From: Rubrivivax sp.
GTDB taxonomy: Bacteria > Pseudomonadota > Gammaproteobacteria > Burkholderiales > Burkholderiaceae_C
Length of the DNA: 64,000 nt
Direction of reading: 5' to 3'
Assembly: GCA_022843905.1 (NCBI GenBank)
Contig: JALHMT010000001.1
Coordinates: 265,610-329,609, forward strand
Shown here: positions 51,684 through 60,915 of the stretch, piece by piece
Layout: every line of letters begins with the position of its first letter
Position numbering within the stretch: position 1 is the stretch's first letter
Made by a program: the position numbers and the translations under genes
The notes under the pieces: generated by a model
Seen by the model: only the letters and a program-made list of their open reading frames with translations
The model's database searches: none
What the model was told of the DNA's origin: nothing

Positions 51684-51867
51684 GCCCTTTCGGCGCGGCC
51701 TGCGGCCGCTTTGGGCGACGCCGCTGGACCTGGCCGCCACGGCCGACGTGGTGCGGCAGCGTCTGCAGCTCTCCGATGCCATGCGCCTGGCCGTGTTCGG
51801 CAAGAGCCGTTGAGCCACTCCGCCGGACCGATGGTGTCGGCCCGGCTTTCAGGCCACCTGAGCCGTC

Positions 51868-52629
51868 CTACAGGCTGGACGTGATGCCGCCGTCCACGTA
51901 CAGGATGTGGCCGTTGACGAAGCTCGACGCGTCGGAGGCCAGGAAGATCGCGGCGCCGCCGAGCTCTTCCACCTCGCCCCAGCGACCGGCCGGCGTGCGG
52001 CCCGACAGCCAGGCCGTGAACGCGGTGTCGGCCACCAGCGCCTGCGTCAGTTCGGTCTTGAAGTAGCCCGGCCCGAGGCCGTTGACCTGGATGCCGTGCT
52101 TGCCCAGGTCGATGGCCATGCCCTTGGTGAGCATCTTCACCGCGCCCTTGGTGGCGGCATAGGGCGCGATGCCGGGGCGGCCGAGCTCGCTCTGCACCGA
52201 GCAGATGTTGATGATCTTGCCGCGGCCGCGCGGGATCATGCGCTGCGCCACCGCGCGACCGACGAAGAACACGCTGTCGATGTTGGTGGTGGTGATCTTG
52301 TGCCAGGCGTCGGTGGGGAACTCGGCGAAGGCGCCGCGGTGCTGCATGCCGGCGTTGTTGACCAGGATGTCGATGGCACCGATGTCGGCCTCGATCTTCG
52401 CCACGCCGGCGTCCACCGCATCGGCGTCGGTCACGTCGAAGGCCGCAGCAGCGACATTCCAGCCTTGTGCCGCGAGCGCGGCACGGGCCTGTTCCAGCCG
52501 CGCGGCGTCGCGTGCGTTGATCACCACGCGCGCACCGGCCGAGGCCAGCGCGCCGGCGAGCGCGTAGCCGATGCCCTTGCTGGCACCGGTGATGAGGGCC
52601 GTGCGGCCGCTGAGGTCGAAGAGTTTCAT
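51868..52629 (-). CDS. idnO: SDR oxidoreductase, gluconate 5-dehydrogenase (IdnO) type
   Basis: A 253-aa short-chain dehydrogenase from ATG 52629; the track's longer ORF is an extension into the intergenic region. TGASKGIG binds the cofactor, NNAGMQHRG follows, and the catalytic residues are in NICSVQSELGRPGIAPYAATKGAV (Ser, YxxxK). The sequence MQHRGAFAEFP and GIQVNGLGPGYFKTELT are typical of gluconate 5-dehydrogenases. It lies divergent from an L-idonate 5-dehydrogenase gene, so the pair probably interconverts L-idonate, 5-ketogluconate and D-gluconate. Confidence 0.85.
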   Translation of the reverse strand: MKLFDLSGRTALITGASKGIGYALAGALASAGARVVINARDAARLEQARAALAAQGWNVAAAAFDVTDADAVDAGVAKIEADIGAIDILVNNAGMQHRGAFAEFPTDAWHKITTTNIDSVFFVGRAVAQRMIPRGRGKIINICSVQSELGRPGIAPYAATKGAVKMLTKGMAIDLGKHGIQVNGLGPGYFKTELTQALVADTAFTAWLSGRTPAGRWGEVEELGGAAIFLASDASSFVNGHILYVDGGITSSL

Positions 52630-52777
52630 GGTGTGGGGTTCGGAACGGTGCGGCATGGTGTGGGCGCGCCCGGCGCCGGTCAAGAGCCGGCGTGGCAGTG
52701 ATATCCCCGATGGTGCCGACCTCGGGGCCGGCGATGCAGCCTGCACAATGCGACGACCCCACAAAGACGGAGCCCCC
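52630..52777. promoter_or_regulatory. Divergent promoter region idnO/idnD
   Basis: 148 nt between two divergent starts. It holds a stem of CGCCGG (52674-52679) and CCGGCG (52687-52692) with a 7-nt loop, which may be a regulator site. No regulator gene is adjacent. Confidence 0.35.
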
Positions 52778-53854
52778 ATGGACGAAGGAAGACCGCTGCG
52801 CCTGCGCTGCCTGTGCCTGGTGATCAACGCGCCCGACGACCTGCAGGTCGTCGAGCAGGACGCCGGTGAACTCGGCGAAGGCCAGGTGCTCGTGCAGGTC
52901 GGCTTCGGCGGCATCTGCGGCAGCGACCTGCACTACTTCCACCAGGGCGGCTTCGGCACCGTGCGGATCAAGCGGCCGATGATCCTGGGCCACGAGGTGG
53001 CGGGCACCGTCAGCGCCGTGGCCCCGGGCGTCACCAAGGTCAGGCCGGGCGACCGCGTGGCGGTGAACCCGAGCCGGCCCTGCAGCCGCTGCAAGTACTG
53101 CCTGGAAGGCCTGCCCAACCAGTGCCTGGACATGCGCTTCTACGGCAGCGCCATGCGCGACCCGCACGTCGAAGGCGCCTTCCGCAACCTGCTGGTGTGC
53201 GACGCCGTGCAGTGCGAGGTGGTGGCCCCCGGCGTGCCGCTGGAACTGGCGGCGCTGGCCGAGCCGTTTTCGGTGGGCCTGCACGGCGTCTCGCGCGCCG
53301 GGCCGCTGCTGGGCAAGCGCGTGCTGGTGTCGGGCTGCGGTCCCATCGGCACGCTGGCCATCGCCGCGGCGCGTGTGCACGGCGCGGCCGAGATCGTGGC
53401 GGTGGACGTCACCGACGAGACCCTGGTCGTGGCGCGCGCGATGGGCGCGCACCTCACCATCAACGTCGCCAAGGACAGCGGCTGGGTGCAGCGCTACGCC
53501 ACCGACAAGGGCACGTTCGACGTCATGCTCGAATGTTCGGGCAACGAACGTGCGCTGCGCGCGGGGCTGGAGGTGATGCGCCCGCGCGGCGTGGTGGTGC
53601 AGCTGGGCCTGGGCGGCGACGTCAGCATCCCGCAGAACATGGTGGTGGGCAAGGAGCTGAGCATCTGCGGCAGCTTCCGCTTCCACGCCGAGTTCGCGCT
53701 GGCCGTGCGCCTCATCAACGAAGGCCGCGTCGACCTGCGGCCGGTGGTCACGCGCAGCTTCCCGCTGTCGCAGGCGCGCGAGGCCTTCGAGCTGGCCAGC
53801 GACCGCACCAAGGCGATGAAGGTGCTGCTGGACTTCGCGGCCCAACCCGCCTGA
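52778..53854 (+). CDS. idnD: Zinc-dependent L-idonate 5-dehydrogenase
   Basis: A 358-aa medium-chain dehydrogenase. The catalytic zinc site is GICGSDLHYFHQGG with GHEVAGTV. The structural zinc loop is CSRCKYCLEGLPNQC, and the NAD-binding motif is VSGCGPIGTLAIAAA. The sequence DLHYFHQGGFGTVRIKRPMILGHE and FRFHAEFALAVRLINEGRVDLRPVVT is characteristic of IdnD. It oxidises L-idonate to 5-ketogluconate, which the divergent SDR would reduce to D-gluconate. It is cytoplasmic. Sorbitol or threonine dehydrogenase activity is a less likely alternative. Confidence 0.9.
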   Translation: MDEGRPLRLRCLCLVINAPDDLQVVEQDAGELGEGQVLVQVGFGGICGSDLHYFHQGGFGTVRIKRPMILGHEVAGTVSAVAPGVTKVRPGDRVAVNPSRPCSRCKYCLEGLPNQCLDMRFYGSAMRDPHVEGAFRNLLVCDAVQCEVVAPGVPLELAALAEPFSVGLHGVSRAGPLLGKRVLVSGCGPIGTLAIAAARVHGAAEIVAVDVTDETLVVARAMGAHLTINVAKDSGWVQRYATDKGTFDVMLECSGNERALRAGLEVMRPRGVVVQLGLGGDVSIPQNMVVGKELSICGSFRFHAEFALAVRLINEGRVDLRPVVTRSFPLSQAREAFELASDRTKAMKVLLDFAAQPA

Positions 53855-53919
53855 GCCGCCGTGCGGAGACGATCTGCCGATCCGGCCGGCGGCCGGGTGC
53901 AGCGACAGGAAGAAAGAGG

Positions 53920-54864
53920 ATGACGATGACTTCAGTTCCCGCCCCCGGCCGGATCGTCGTGCTGGGCACCGGCATCATGGCCGGCGGCATCGCGGCCGGC
54001 TTCGTGGCCGCCGGCCGGCCGGTCACCGTGCTCGGGCGCGACCTCGCGCGCGCCCAGGCCACGCTGGCCTCGGCCCTCGCGCTCGCAGGCCCGGTGGCGC
54101 AGGCCTCGCCTGTCGCGGCGGCCCACCGCACGGGGCTGCTGGACAGCCCGCAGGACTGGGCCGGCGTGGCCTGGGTCATCGAGACCGTGGCCGAAGACCT
54201 GGCGCTGAAGCAGCGCCTGTTCGCGGGGCTCGACACCGAGGTGCCGCCCGGGGTGCCCATCGGCAGCAACAGCTCGAGCTATCCGATCAGCCGCATCGCC
54301 GCCGGATTGACCACGCGCTCGCGCATGTTCAACGCGCACTACTTCATGCCGGCCCACCTGGTGCCGCTGGTGGAGGTGGCGATGGGCCCCGACTCCGACC
54401 CGGCGCTGGCCGAGGCCGTGTGCGAGCTGTACCGCGGCATCGGCAAGATGCCGGTGCTGCTGCGGCGCGACATTCCCGGATTCCTGGGCAACCGCATCCA
54501 GCACGCGCTGATGCGCGAGGCCCTGGCGCTGATCGACAGCGGCATCGCCTCGCCCGAAGACGTCGACACCGCCGTGCGCTACAGCTTCGGCTTCCGCTAC
54601 GCTGCGGCCGGCCCCATCCTGCAGAAGGAACTTTCGGGCTGGGACACGCTGATGCGCGCGGCCGAGGAGATCTATCCCTCGTTGTCGAACAGCAGCACGG
54701 TGGCGGCCTGCGTGACCGAGCGCGTGGCCAGCGGGCGCACCGGCATGAAGGCCGGCGAAGGCTTTCGCCGCTGGACGCCCGAGGAGGTGAAGGCCGAGCG
54801 CGCTGCGTACGAGCAGCGCTTGCGCGCCGCCTTCGAGGTGCTGGGCCTCGGCGGGCCGGCCTGA
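53920..54864 (+). CDS. 3-hydroxyacyl-CoA dehydrogenase-family protein (L-gulonate 3-dehydrogenase/lambda-crystallin-like)
   Basis: A 314-aa NAD-dependent dehydrogenase. The N-terminal Rossmann domain has VLGTGIMAGGIAAGFVAAG. The catalytic blocks are GSNSSSYPISRIAAGL and FNAHYFMPAHLVPLVEVAMG (catalytic His-Glu dyad), then a helical domain with GFLGNRIQHALMREALALIDSGIASPEDVDTAV. Absence of CoA-binding features and the idonate context favour the gulonate 3-dehydrogenase/lambda-crystallin branch, but this is inference. ATG 53926, with AGAGG 6 nt ahead, is an equally good start. It lies 65 nt after idnD and may share its transcript. Confidence 0.82.
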   Translation: MTMTSVPAPGRIVVLGTGIMAGGIAAGFVAAGRPVTVLGRDLARAQATLASALALAGPVAQASPVAAAHRTGLLDSPQDWAGVAWVIETVAEDLALKQRLFAGLDTEVPPGVPIGSNSSSYPISRIAAGLTTRSRMFNAHYFMPAHLVPLVEVAMGPDSDPALAEAVCELYRGIGKMPVLLRRDIPGFLGNRIQHALMREALALIDSGIASPEDVDTAVRYSFGFRYAAAGPILQKELSGWDTLMRAAEEIYPSLSNSSTVAACVTERVASGRTGMKAGEGFRRWTPEEVKAERAAYEQRLRAAFEVLGLGGPA

Positions 54865-54983
54865 TCCGGCCGGCGCCGGGCCGGGGTGGGCCCACGTCTC
54901 CGACGCGGCGCTCCCCCCAGCCATAGGGATGGGCGGCCCGTGGCCGCGGGCTTAGCGTCACCGGATCACTCCGGAGACGATCC

Positions 54984-55898
54984 ATGGCCCTTCCTGGCAA
55001 CCCGATCGGCGGCTCCGTGGGCTTCGGCGGCAAGAACCGCCAGGCCGACGTGCTGCTGGTCCAGAAGCTGCTCAACGCCGTTCCCAGGGCCCGCGGCGGC
55101 CCCTTGTCGGCGCTCTCGGTCGACGGCTTGTGCGGCCCCATGACAGGCGGTGCGATCAAGCGCTTCCAGGGCAGCAACGGCTGCGTCAACGACGGCCGCA
55201 TCGACGTCGGCGGCAAGACGCAGCAGGTGCTGCTGCAGATGCTGGAGGCGCTGGGCGCGCTGGCTGCGCTGCTGGGCGGCGCCGCGCCGTCCGCACCGAA
55301 TGGCGGGGCCGCCGGCAACGGCAGCTTGTCGCCCCTGCGCGCCGACATCAGGAAGTGGGCGCTGATCGGCGCCCACGGTCCCCACGGCGACGTCGGCGGC
55401 AGCGCGCCGAAGGGCATCGTCAGCGATCTGCACACCACCACCGAGACGCTGTCCTGGGGCGGCACGCGCACCATCCGCAAGGGCTGGCGCAACTACAAGG
55501 CCTTCTTCGACGAGGCCGTGGCCGGCTGGACCGAAGGGCACTGGAAGGCGCCGGGTTACCTCGACGGGGTGAAGGTGCCGGGCAAGCGCGTGCCGCAGGG
55601 CGGCGGCAAGGGTGTGTCGTGGTGCGGCATCTTCGCCACCTGGTGCTGGGTCAAGGCCGGCAAGCAGACCGAGTGGATCGTCGGTGTCGGACCTTCGATG
55701 AGCCAGCGCGTGGCCGGCAACGACGGCATCCAGGTGGGCGACATCTGCGTGCAGAAGGGCGCCGAGGTGCATCACTTCGTGGCCATCGACGTCGAGGGCG
55801 ACGTCATCCAGGGCGTGAACGGCAACTCCGACTTCCAGAGCATCCTGGTCAAGCCGATGCAGCGATCGACGGTGCTGTATTTCTACCGGCCGGAGTGA
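54984..55898 (+). CDS. Peptidoglycan-binding protein with CHAP/NlpC-like domain
   Basis: A 304-aa protein without a signal peptide. Residues ~5-85 look like a peptidoglycan-binding domain (GKNRQADVLLVQKLLNAVPR, LSVDGLCGPMTGGAIKRFQGSNG). A Gly/Ala/Pro linker follows. The C-terminal part has the Cys-His core of CHAP-like amidases: GVSWCGIFATWCWVKAG with a candidate nucleophilic Cys, then AEVHHFVAIDVEGDVIQGVNGNS with the His. Without a signal peptide it must leave the cell by another route if it acts on the wall, for example as a type VI effector or by lysis. No immunity gene is apparent next to it. Confidence 0.7.
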   Translation: MALPGNPIGGSVGFGGKNRQADVLLVQKLLNAVPRARGGPLSALSVDGLCGPMTGGAIKRFQGSNGCVNDGRIDVGGKTQQVLLQMLEALGALAALLGGAAPSAPNGGAAGNGSLSPLRADIRKWALIGAHGPHGDVGGSAPKGIVSDLHTTTETLSWGGTRTIRKGWRNYKAFFDEAVAGWTEGHWKAPGYLDGVKVPGKRVPQGGGKGVSWCGIFATWCWVKAGKQTEWIVGVGPSMSQRVAGNDGIQVGDICVQKGAEVHHFVAIDVEGDVIQGVNGNSDFQSILVKPMQRSTVLYFYRPE

Positions 55899-55932
55899 GC
55901 GGTCGTCCTGCTTCATCTCCCACTCTCTCACT

Positions 55933-56081
55933 CCCTCTCCCCGCTTGCGGGGAGAGGGCTGGGGTGAGGGGTGAGGTGAGGGATGCTGGCGGCCCGCGGC
56001 GCCTTGCGATTCCCACCCTCACCCCAGCCCTCTCCCGCCCTGCGGGAGAGGGAGTGAAGCCGCCGTGCGGGAGAGGGTGAG
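55933..56081. repeat. REP-like palindromic element pair (BIME-like) between the CHAP-like gene and hutF
   Basis: Unit 1, CCCTCTCCCCGC-TT-GCGGGGAGAGGG (55933-55958), is followed by the tail CTGGGGTGAGGG. Unit 2, CCCTCTCCCGC-CCT-GCGGGAGAGGG (56028-56052), is preceded by the complementary tail CCCTCACCCCAG. The two therefore face each other in opposite orientation. A truncated third arm GCGGGAGAGGGTGAG follows at 56067-56081. It lies between convergent genes. The same unit pair recurs between hutU and hutH with the opposite arrangement of tails. Confidence 0.8.
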
Positions 56082-56101
56082 AAGTCGAACCGGCGGGGTG
56101 C

Positions 56102-57484
56102 TCAATCGGCCAGCGAGAGCATGGCCTGCCGATAGCTGTCGGCCAGGCGCCTTTCCTGCGTGTGCCGGCCGCCCTGCAGCACGAAACGCCCGGCCACCAT
56201 CACGTCGCTGAAGGGCGAGGCTGCGCCGGCGAACACCAGGGCATCCAGCAGATGGTCGGCTGCGACGCCGCGAAGCGCCGGTTCGTCGGCATCGATCACC
56301 AGCAGGTCGGCACGCGCGCCGGGCTCGAAGCCCCAGCGCGTGAAGCCGGCCGCAGCCGCTCCACCCTGCAGCGTGCGCTCGAACAGGCGCGCCGCGCTGC
56401 TCGGTTCGCCGCCTGCCGGGTCGGCCGCCACGTTGCGGCGGCGGTGCAACAGGCGCTGGCCGTACTCCAGCCAGCGCAGCTCTTCCGGCCAGGCGCGTTG
56501 CACCTGGCTGTCGCTGCCGATGCTCAGCGGCACGCCCGCGGCCAGCCAGCCCGGCAGGTCGGCCAGGCCATCGCCCAGGTTGGCCTCGGTGCCGGGGCAG
56601 ATCACCACGCCGGCGCCGGTACGCGCCACGGCCTGGACTTCGCCCGGCACGCTGTGCGTGGCATGCACGAGCTGCCAGCGGGCGTCCATCGCCACGTTCT
56701 TCGTCAGCCATTCGATGGGGCGCTGGCCGGTGGCCTTCAGGCAGTCGTCGACCTCGCCGGTCTGCTCGGCGACGTGGATGTGCACGGGATGATCACCCGC
56801 GCCGTCGGCCACTGCGCGGATCGACTCCGCACGCGCCGCGCGCAGCGAATGCAGCGCCACGCCCGAGGACAGCAGCGGCCGGCGCGCGCCGTTCACGGCA
56901 GCCTGCAGCGCCAGCACGTCGGCGGCGCTGGTGGCGAAGCGCCGCTGGTCATCGCGCAGCGCCGGCTGCGTGAAGCCGGCGCGTTCGTACAGCACCGGCA
57001 GCAGCATGAGGCCCATGCCGGCGTCCTGCGCGGCGTCGGCCAGCGCCCAGCTCAGCGTGGCGGGGTCGACGTAGCGCGCGCCGTCGGGCGCGTGCTGCAG
57101 GTAGTGGAACTCGCAGACCTGCGTGTAGCCGCCCTGCAGCAGTTCCATGTAGAGGTGCGCGGCCACGGCACGCAGTTGCGCGGGCGTGATGCGCAGCGCC
57201 ACGCGGTACATGCGGTCGCGCCAGGACCAGAAGTCGTCGTGCTCGCCGCTGCGGGTCTCGGCCAGGCCCACGAACGCGCGCTGGAAGGCGTGGCTGTGCG
57301 CGTCCACCAGGCCCGGCAGCACCGGGCCGGTCAGGGCCGTGGCTTGTTCTGGGCAGGGCTGGTCGGGCGTGACCTGCTGCCAGTGGCCCATGGCGTCCAC
57401 CTGCAGCACCACGCGCTCGCGCCAGCGGCCGGCGATCCAGGCGCGTGGCGCCCAGAGCAGCGCAGGAGCGCTGTCAGCGCGCAT
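56102..57484 (-). CDS. hutF: Formimidoylglutamate deiminase
   Basis: A 460-aa amidohydrolase. Metal ligands are in PGLVDAHSHAFQRAF (HxH), HIHVAEQTGEV (His), VHATHSV and SIGSDSQVQRAW (Asp). It converts N-formimidoyl-L-glutamate to N-formyl-L-glutamate plus ammonia, the fourth step of the five-step histidine pathway, in the cytoplasm. It is the last gene of the minus-strand hut operon and overlaps hutG by 11 nt. hutF plus hutG replaces the one-step hutG-type hydrolase of enteric bacteria. Confidence 0.94.
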   Translation of the reverse strand: MRADSAPALLWAPRAWIAGRWRERVVLQVDAMGHWQQVTPDQPCPEQATALTGPVLPGLVDAHSHAFQRAFVGLAETRSGEHDDFWSWRDRMYRVALRITPAQLRAVAAHLYMELLQGGYTQVCEFHYLQHAPDGARYVDPATLSWALADAAQDAGMGLMLLPVLYERAGFTQPALRDDQRRFATSAADVLALQAAVNGARRPLLSSGVALHSLRAARAESIRAVADGAGDHPVHIHVAEQTGEVDDCLKATGQRPIEWLTKNVAMDARWQLVHATHSVPGEVQAVARTGAGVVICPGTEANLGDGLADLPGWLAAGVPLSIGSDSQVQRAWPEELRWLEYGQRLLHRRRNVAADPAGGEPSSAARLFERTLQGGAAAAGFTRWGFEPGARADLLVIDADEPALRGVAADHLLDALVFAGAASPFSDVMVAGRFVLQGGRHTQERRLADSYRQAMLSLAD

Positions 57485-58277
57485 CCGGCGTCCAGTGGAT
57501 CATGGCCTCGATCATCGAGCGCAGCACCGGCGTGACGGCCGCGGCGCGCTCGTCGCTCCAGCGGAAGGGGCGGTCTTCTTCCATGTAGGCGCGCCAGCAC
57601 ATCTCGAGCTGCACGGCGTGCAGGTGCTCGGCCGGGCGGCCGTAGCGGCGCGTGATGTGGCCGCCCTTGAAGCGGCCGTTCAGCACGTGGCTGTAGCGCG
57701 GCTCGGCCTCGAACACGGCCTTCACGCGTTGCGCCAGGCCGGGGTCGCAGCTGGCCCCGTTGACCGTGCCCAGGTTCATGTGCGGCAGCTCGCCGTCGAA
57801 CAGCCAGGGCAGTTCGCTCTTGATGCTGTGCGCGTCGAACAGCACGGCGTGGCCGTGGCGCGCCTGGATGCGTGCCAGCTCCTGCTGCAGGTTGTGGTGG
57901 TAGGGCGTCCAGAAGGTGGCCACGCGCTCGCGGATCTCGGTCTCGTCGGGGGCCTGGCCGGGCAGGTACAGCGGCTCGCCGGTGAAGAAGCGCGTGGGGC
58001 ACAGTTCGGTGTTGTTCTGGCCGGCGTACATCGGCGTGTTTTCGCTGGGCCGGTTCAGGTCGACGACGTATCTGCTGTGCGTGGGCACGATCAGGCTGGC
58101 GCCCAGGTCTTCGACGAAGGCGTAGAGGCGGTCTAGGAACCAGTCGGTGTCCTCGGTCTCCATCGCGCGCGGCACGAGGCGCGTGCGCAGGCCGTCGGGG
58201 ATGTGCGTGCCGACGTGCGGCATGCTCACCAGCAGCGGCGTGCTGCCTTGCTTGAGGTGGAACAACGGGTACTTCAT
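57474..58277 (-). CDS. hutG: N-formylglutamate deformylase
   Basis: A 267-aa amidase from ATG 58277, coupled to hutI by a four-base overlap. Family blocks are [43 protein letters not shown] and [18 protein letters not shown]. It hydrolyses N-formyl-L-glutamate to L-glutamate and formate, the last step of the pathway. Confidence 0.95.
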   Translation of the reverse strand: MKYPLFHLKQGSTPLLVSMPHVGTHIPDGLRTRLVPRAMETEDTDWFLDRLYAFVEDLGASLIVPTHSRYVVDLNRPSENTPMYAGQNNTELCPTRFFTGEPLYLPGQAPDETEIRERVATFWTPYHHNLQQELARIQARHGHAVLFDAHSIKSELPWLFDGELPHMNLGTVNGASCDPGLAQRVKAVFEAEPRYSHVLNGRFKGGHITRRYGRPAEHLHAVQLEMCWRAYMEEDRPFRWSDERAAAVTPVLRSMIEAMIHWTPDAR

Positions 58278-59482
58278 CGGGGGATCTCCACGCCGGCCAC
58301 GAAGACCCGGCGGCAGGGGTTGTGGCCGAAACGGTAGGCCAGCTCGCGCGGGTGGTCGACGTCCCACACCGCCAGGTCGGCACGCTGGCCCGGCACCAGG
58401 GTACCGCGGTCGTGCAGACCCAGCGCGCGCGCGCCGTTCACCGTGACGCCGCGGAAGGCTTCTTCCGGCGTCAGCCTGAAGAAGGTGCAGGCCATGTTGA
58501 GCATCAGCAGCAGCGACAGGGCGGGCGACGAGCCGGGGTTGTGGTCGCTGGCCAGCGCGATGGGCACGCCGGCCTCACGCAAGGCGGTCACGGGCGGCAG
58601 CTTGGTTTCGCGCAGGAAGTAGTAGGCCCCCGGCAGCAGCACGGCCACGGTGCCGGCCGCCTTCATCGCGGCAATGCCCTCGGCCGACAGGTGCTCCAGG
58701 TGGTCGCAGCTCAGGGCCTGGTATCGAGCGGCCAGCGCCGTGCCGCCGAGGTCGCTGAGCTGCTCGGCGTGCAGCTTCACCGGCAGCCCCAGGGCGCGCG
58801 CCGCGTCGAACACGCGCTGCGTCTGCGCGACACTGAAGCCGATGCCCTCGCAGAAGGCGTCGACGGCATCGACCAGCCCGGCCGCCTGCTGGCCCGGCAG
58901 CCAGCGGCAGACGGCGTCGATGTAGTCGTCGGTGCGACCCTCGAACTCCGGTGGCAGCGCGTGCGCGCCCAGCGAGGTGGTGCGCACCGTCAGCGGCAGC
59001 TCGGTACCCAGGCGGCGGGCGACGGCCAGGCAGCGTGCCTCGTGCGCTTCCGACAGGCCATAGCCCGACTTGATCTCCAGCGTGGTGACGCCTTCGGCCA
59101 TCAGCGCGCGGGCGCGTGGCAGGGCCAGCCGGTAGAGCTCGTCGTCGCCGGCCGCGCGCGTGGCGGCCACGGTGGAGCGGATGCCGCCGCCGGCCCGGGC
59201 GATCTGCTCGTAGCTCGCACCTTGCAGGCGGAGCTCGAACTCCGCCGCGCGGTGACCGCCATAGACCAGGTGCGTGTGGCAGTCGACCAGGCCCGGCGTG
59301 AGCAGGGCGCCTTGCAGGTCGATCTCGCGATCGGCCTGCGGGTCGGGTGGCAGTGAGGCGTCGTCACCCACCCAGCGCAGCGTGTCGCCTTCGACCAGCA
59401 GCGCGCCGTCTTCGATCCAGCCCCAGGCTTCGGGGCCTTGCAGCGTGGCCAGGCGGGCGTGGCGGATCAATGTGCGGGTCAT
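58274..59482 (-). CDS. hutI: Imidazolonepropionase
   Basis: A 402-aa zinc amidohydrolase from ATG 59482. The HxH site is in [39 protein letters not shown], followed by [28 protein letters not shown] and [24 protein letters not shown]. It opens the ring of 4-imidazolone-5-propanoate to N-formimidoyl-L-glutamate (step three). It overlaps hutD by one base and hutG by four, a fully coupled operon. Confidence 0.96.
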   Translation of the reverse strand: MTRTLIRHARLATLQGPEAWGWIEDGALLVEGDTLRWVGDDASLPPDPQADREIDLQGALLTPGLVDCHTHLVYGGHRAAEFELRLQGASYEQIARAGGGIRSTVAATRAAGDDELYRLALPRARALMAEGVTTLEIKSGYGLSEAHEARCLAVARRLGTELPLTVRTTSLGAHALPPEFEGRTDDYIDAVCRWLPGQQAAGLVDAVDAFCEGIGFSVAQTQRVFDAARALGLPVKLHAEQLSDLGGTALAARYQALSCDHLEHLSAEGIAAMKAAGTVAVLLPGAYYFLRETKLPPVTALREAGVPIALASDHNPGSSPALSLLLMLNMACTFFRLTPEEAFRGVTVNGARALGLHDRGTLVPGQRADLAVWDVDHPRELAYRFGHNPCRRVFVAGVEIPR

Positions 59483-60048
59483 CAGGCCTCCAGGCTCAGC
59501 CACCAGGCGCGCCCGCTGCTGGCGTGATGCAGGGTCCAGCCCGGCGCGGCGGCGTCGTCGGTCCACAGCAGCGTGCCGGCGGCCACGGGTTCGGTGACGC
59601 CTTCGCACTCGAGCATCACCGCGCTCGCGGCGTACAGGCCGCGCCAGCGGGCCCCGCCGTCCTGTGTGCCGCCGGGCAGGGCGCGTGCCATGCGGGCGCT
59701 GCCGGCCTCGCGCATCGACATGAAGTTGAGGTCGCGTGTCGGTCCTTCGACCAGCTGGCAGTCGGGCGCGGCCTCGCCATCGAAGTGCAGCGGCTCGTCG
59801 CCCGGCACCAGCGTGCGGGTGCCTCGCGGCAGTTGCAGCCGCACGCCTTCGCCGGACAGCACCGTGAACCAGCGCGAGACACCCGGGAAGGGCGAGAAGG
59901 GCCCCGAGCGGTCGATGGTGGCCACGCTCACGCGCACGGCCCAGGCCGCGGCCGACGGCCAGGCCAGCAGTTCGTGCGTGACGCCGCCGCCATTGCGCCA
60001 GGGCTGGGCCGGCACGTCCTGCAGGTGCACCGTGTGGCCGAGATTCAT
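59482..60048 (-). CDS. hutD: HutD-family cupin protein
   Basis: A 188-aa protein from ATG 60048. The HutD bicupin begins [25 protein letters not shown] and continues with [34 protein letters not shown]. HutD is encoded in many hut operons; proposed roles are binding of a pathway intermediate such as formylglutamate or urocanate and moderation of pathway induction. It overlaps the PhyH gene (ATGA) upstream and hutI downstream. Confidence 0.92.
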   Translation of the reverse strand: MNLGHTVHLQDVPAQPWRNGGGVTHELLAWPSAAAWAVRVSVATIDRSGPFSPFPGVSRWFTVLSGEGVRLQLPRGTRTLVPGDEPLHFDGEAAPDCQLVEGPTRDLNFMSMREAGSARMARALPGGTQDGGARWRGLYAASAVMLECEGVTEPVAAGTLLWTDDAAAPGWTLHHASSGRAWWLSLEA

Positions 60049-60908
60049 GGGGCGTGCTCCACCATCAAGGGAAACAAGGGGTGGTCCATCACCGCCCCTG
60101 CGGGCAATTGGTCGGCCAGGCCCGGAAAGTCGGGCGAGGTCTTCCACGACCGTGGCGCATGGCGCGCGTCGTCGCCCAGGAAGCGCACCGAGAACACACG
60201 GCGCCGCCGGTCGCCGTCGACGCCGGCCGAGGCGTGCAGCGCCAGCATTTGGAAGGCGATGGCGTCGCCGGGCTCCAGCGCCCAGCCCAGGATGGACCGG
60301 CTGGCGCGCGTGGCATCGATGTCCGGCAGTTCGGCCAGGCTGCCCTCGGGGAACCAGCGCGCCTCGTTCGTCATGAAGGTGCGCGGCATCAGCCAGGGGC
60401 CCAGGTGCGTGCCGGCCACGAATTCCAGCGTGGAGTGCCGCCGCACCGGGTCCACCGGGATCCAGAAGCTGACGTTCTGGCGGCCGTCGACGTTGTAGTA
60501 GGGCTGGTCCTGGTGCCAGGGCGTGGGCTGGCGCGTGCCGGGCTCCTTGGTGAGCATGTGGTCGTGATACAGGCGCACGCTGCGACTGCGCATCAGGCGC
60601 GCGGCGGTCTCGGCCAGGGCCGATTCGAAGATGACGCGGCGGTAGTCGCGGTTGCCCTGCCAGTTGCAGAAGTCCTCGATGAAGAAGCCCGGGTCGTCGG
60701 GCCGGCTGGCGACGATGGCGCGCGGGCTGGGCGCCGCCAGGTTGGCGTCGATGCCGTGGCGCAGCGTGTCCACCTCCTCGGGCGTGAGCAGCCCGCGCAG
60801 GCAGACCGCGCCGTCGCGAGCGAAGGCCTCGACGGTGGCATCGTCGGCCACCCGGAAGGCATGAGCGGATCGTCGGGGATCGGGCGCGGGGCGGGGCAAG
60901 GGGCTCAC
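60045..60908 (-). CDS. PhyH-family Fe(II)/2-oxoglutarate dioxygenase inside the hut operon
   Basis: A 287-aa protein starting at GTG 60908 (VSPLPRPAP); longer options overlap hutC. The iron site is [14 protein letters not shown] (HxD) with the distal His in [25 protein letters not shown], whose Arg would bind 2-oxoglutarate. [17 protein letters not shown] and [12 protein letters not shown] are ectoine-hydroxylase-like PhyH blocks. It is coupled to hutD by ATGA and lies 7 nt after hutC, so it is expressed as part of the hut operon. It may hydroxylate histidine or an imidazole compound to feed the pathway. No such hut enzyme is standard. Confidence 0.85.
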   Translation of the reverse strand: MSPLPRPAPDPRRSAHAFRVADDATVEAFARDGAVCLRGLLTPEEVDTLRHGIDANLAAPSPRAIVASRPDDPGFFIEDFCNWQGNRDYRRVIFESALAETAARLMRSRSVRLYHDHMLTKEPGTRQPTPWHQDQPYYNVDGRQNVSFWIPVDPVRRHSTLEFVAGTHLGPWLMPRTFMTNEARWFPEGSLAELPDIDATRASRSILGWALEPGDAIAFQMLALHASAGVDGDRRRRVFSVRFLGDDARHAPRSWKTSPDFPGLADQLPAGAVMDHPLFPLMVEHAP

Positions 60909-60915
60909 GTTGTCC

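Noticed and set aside
51684-51813. Short frame after cbpA (ends ...RLAVFGKSR), possibly a cbpM remnant or small gene
   Set aside because: No start codon with a ribosome-binding site, about 35 codons, and no similarity I can recognise to the CbpM modulator.
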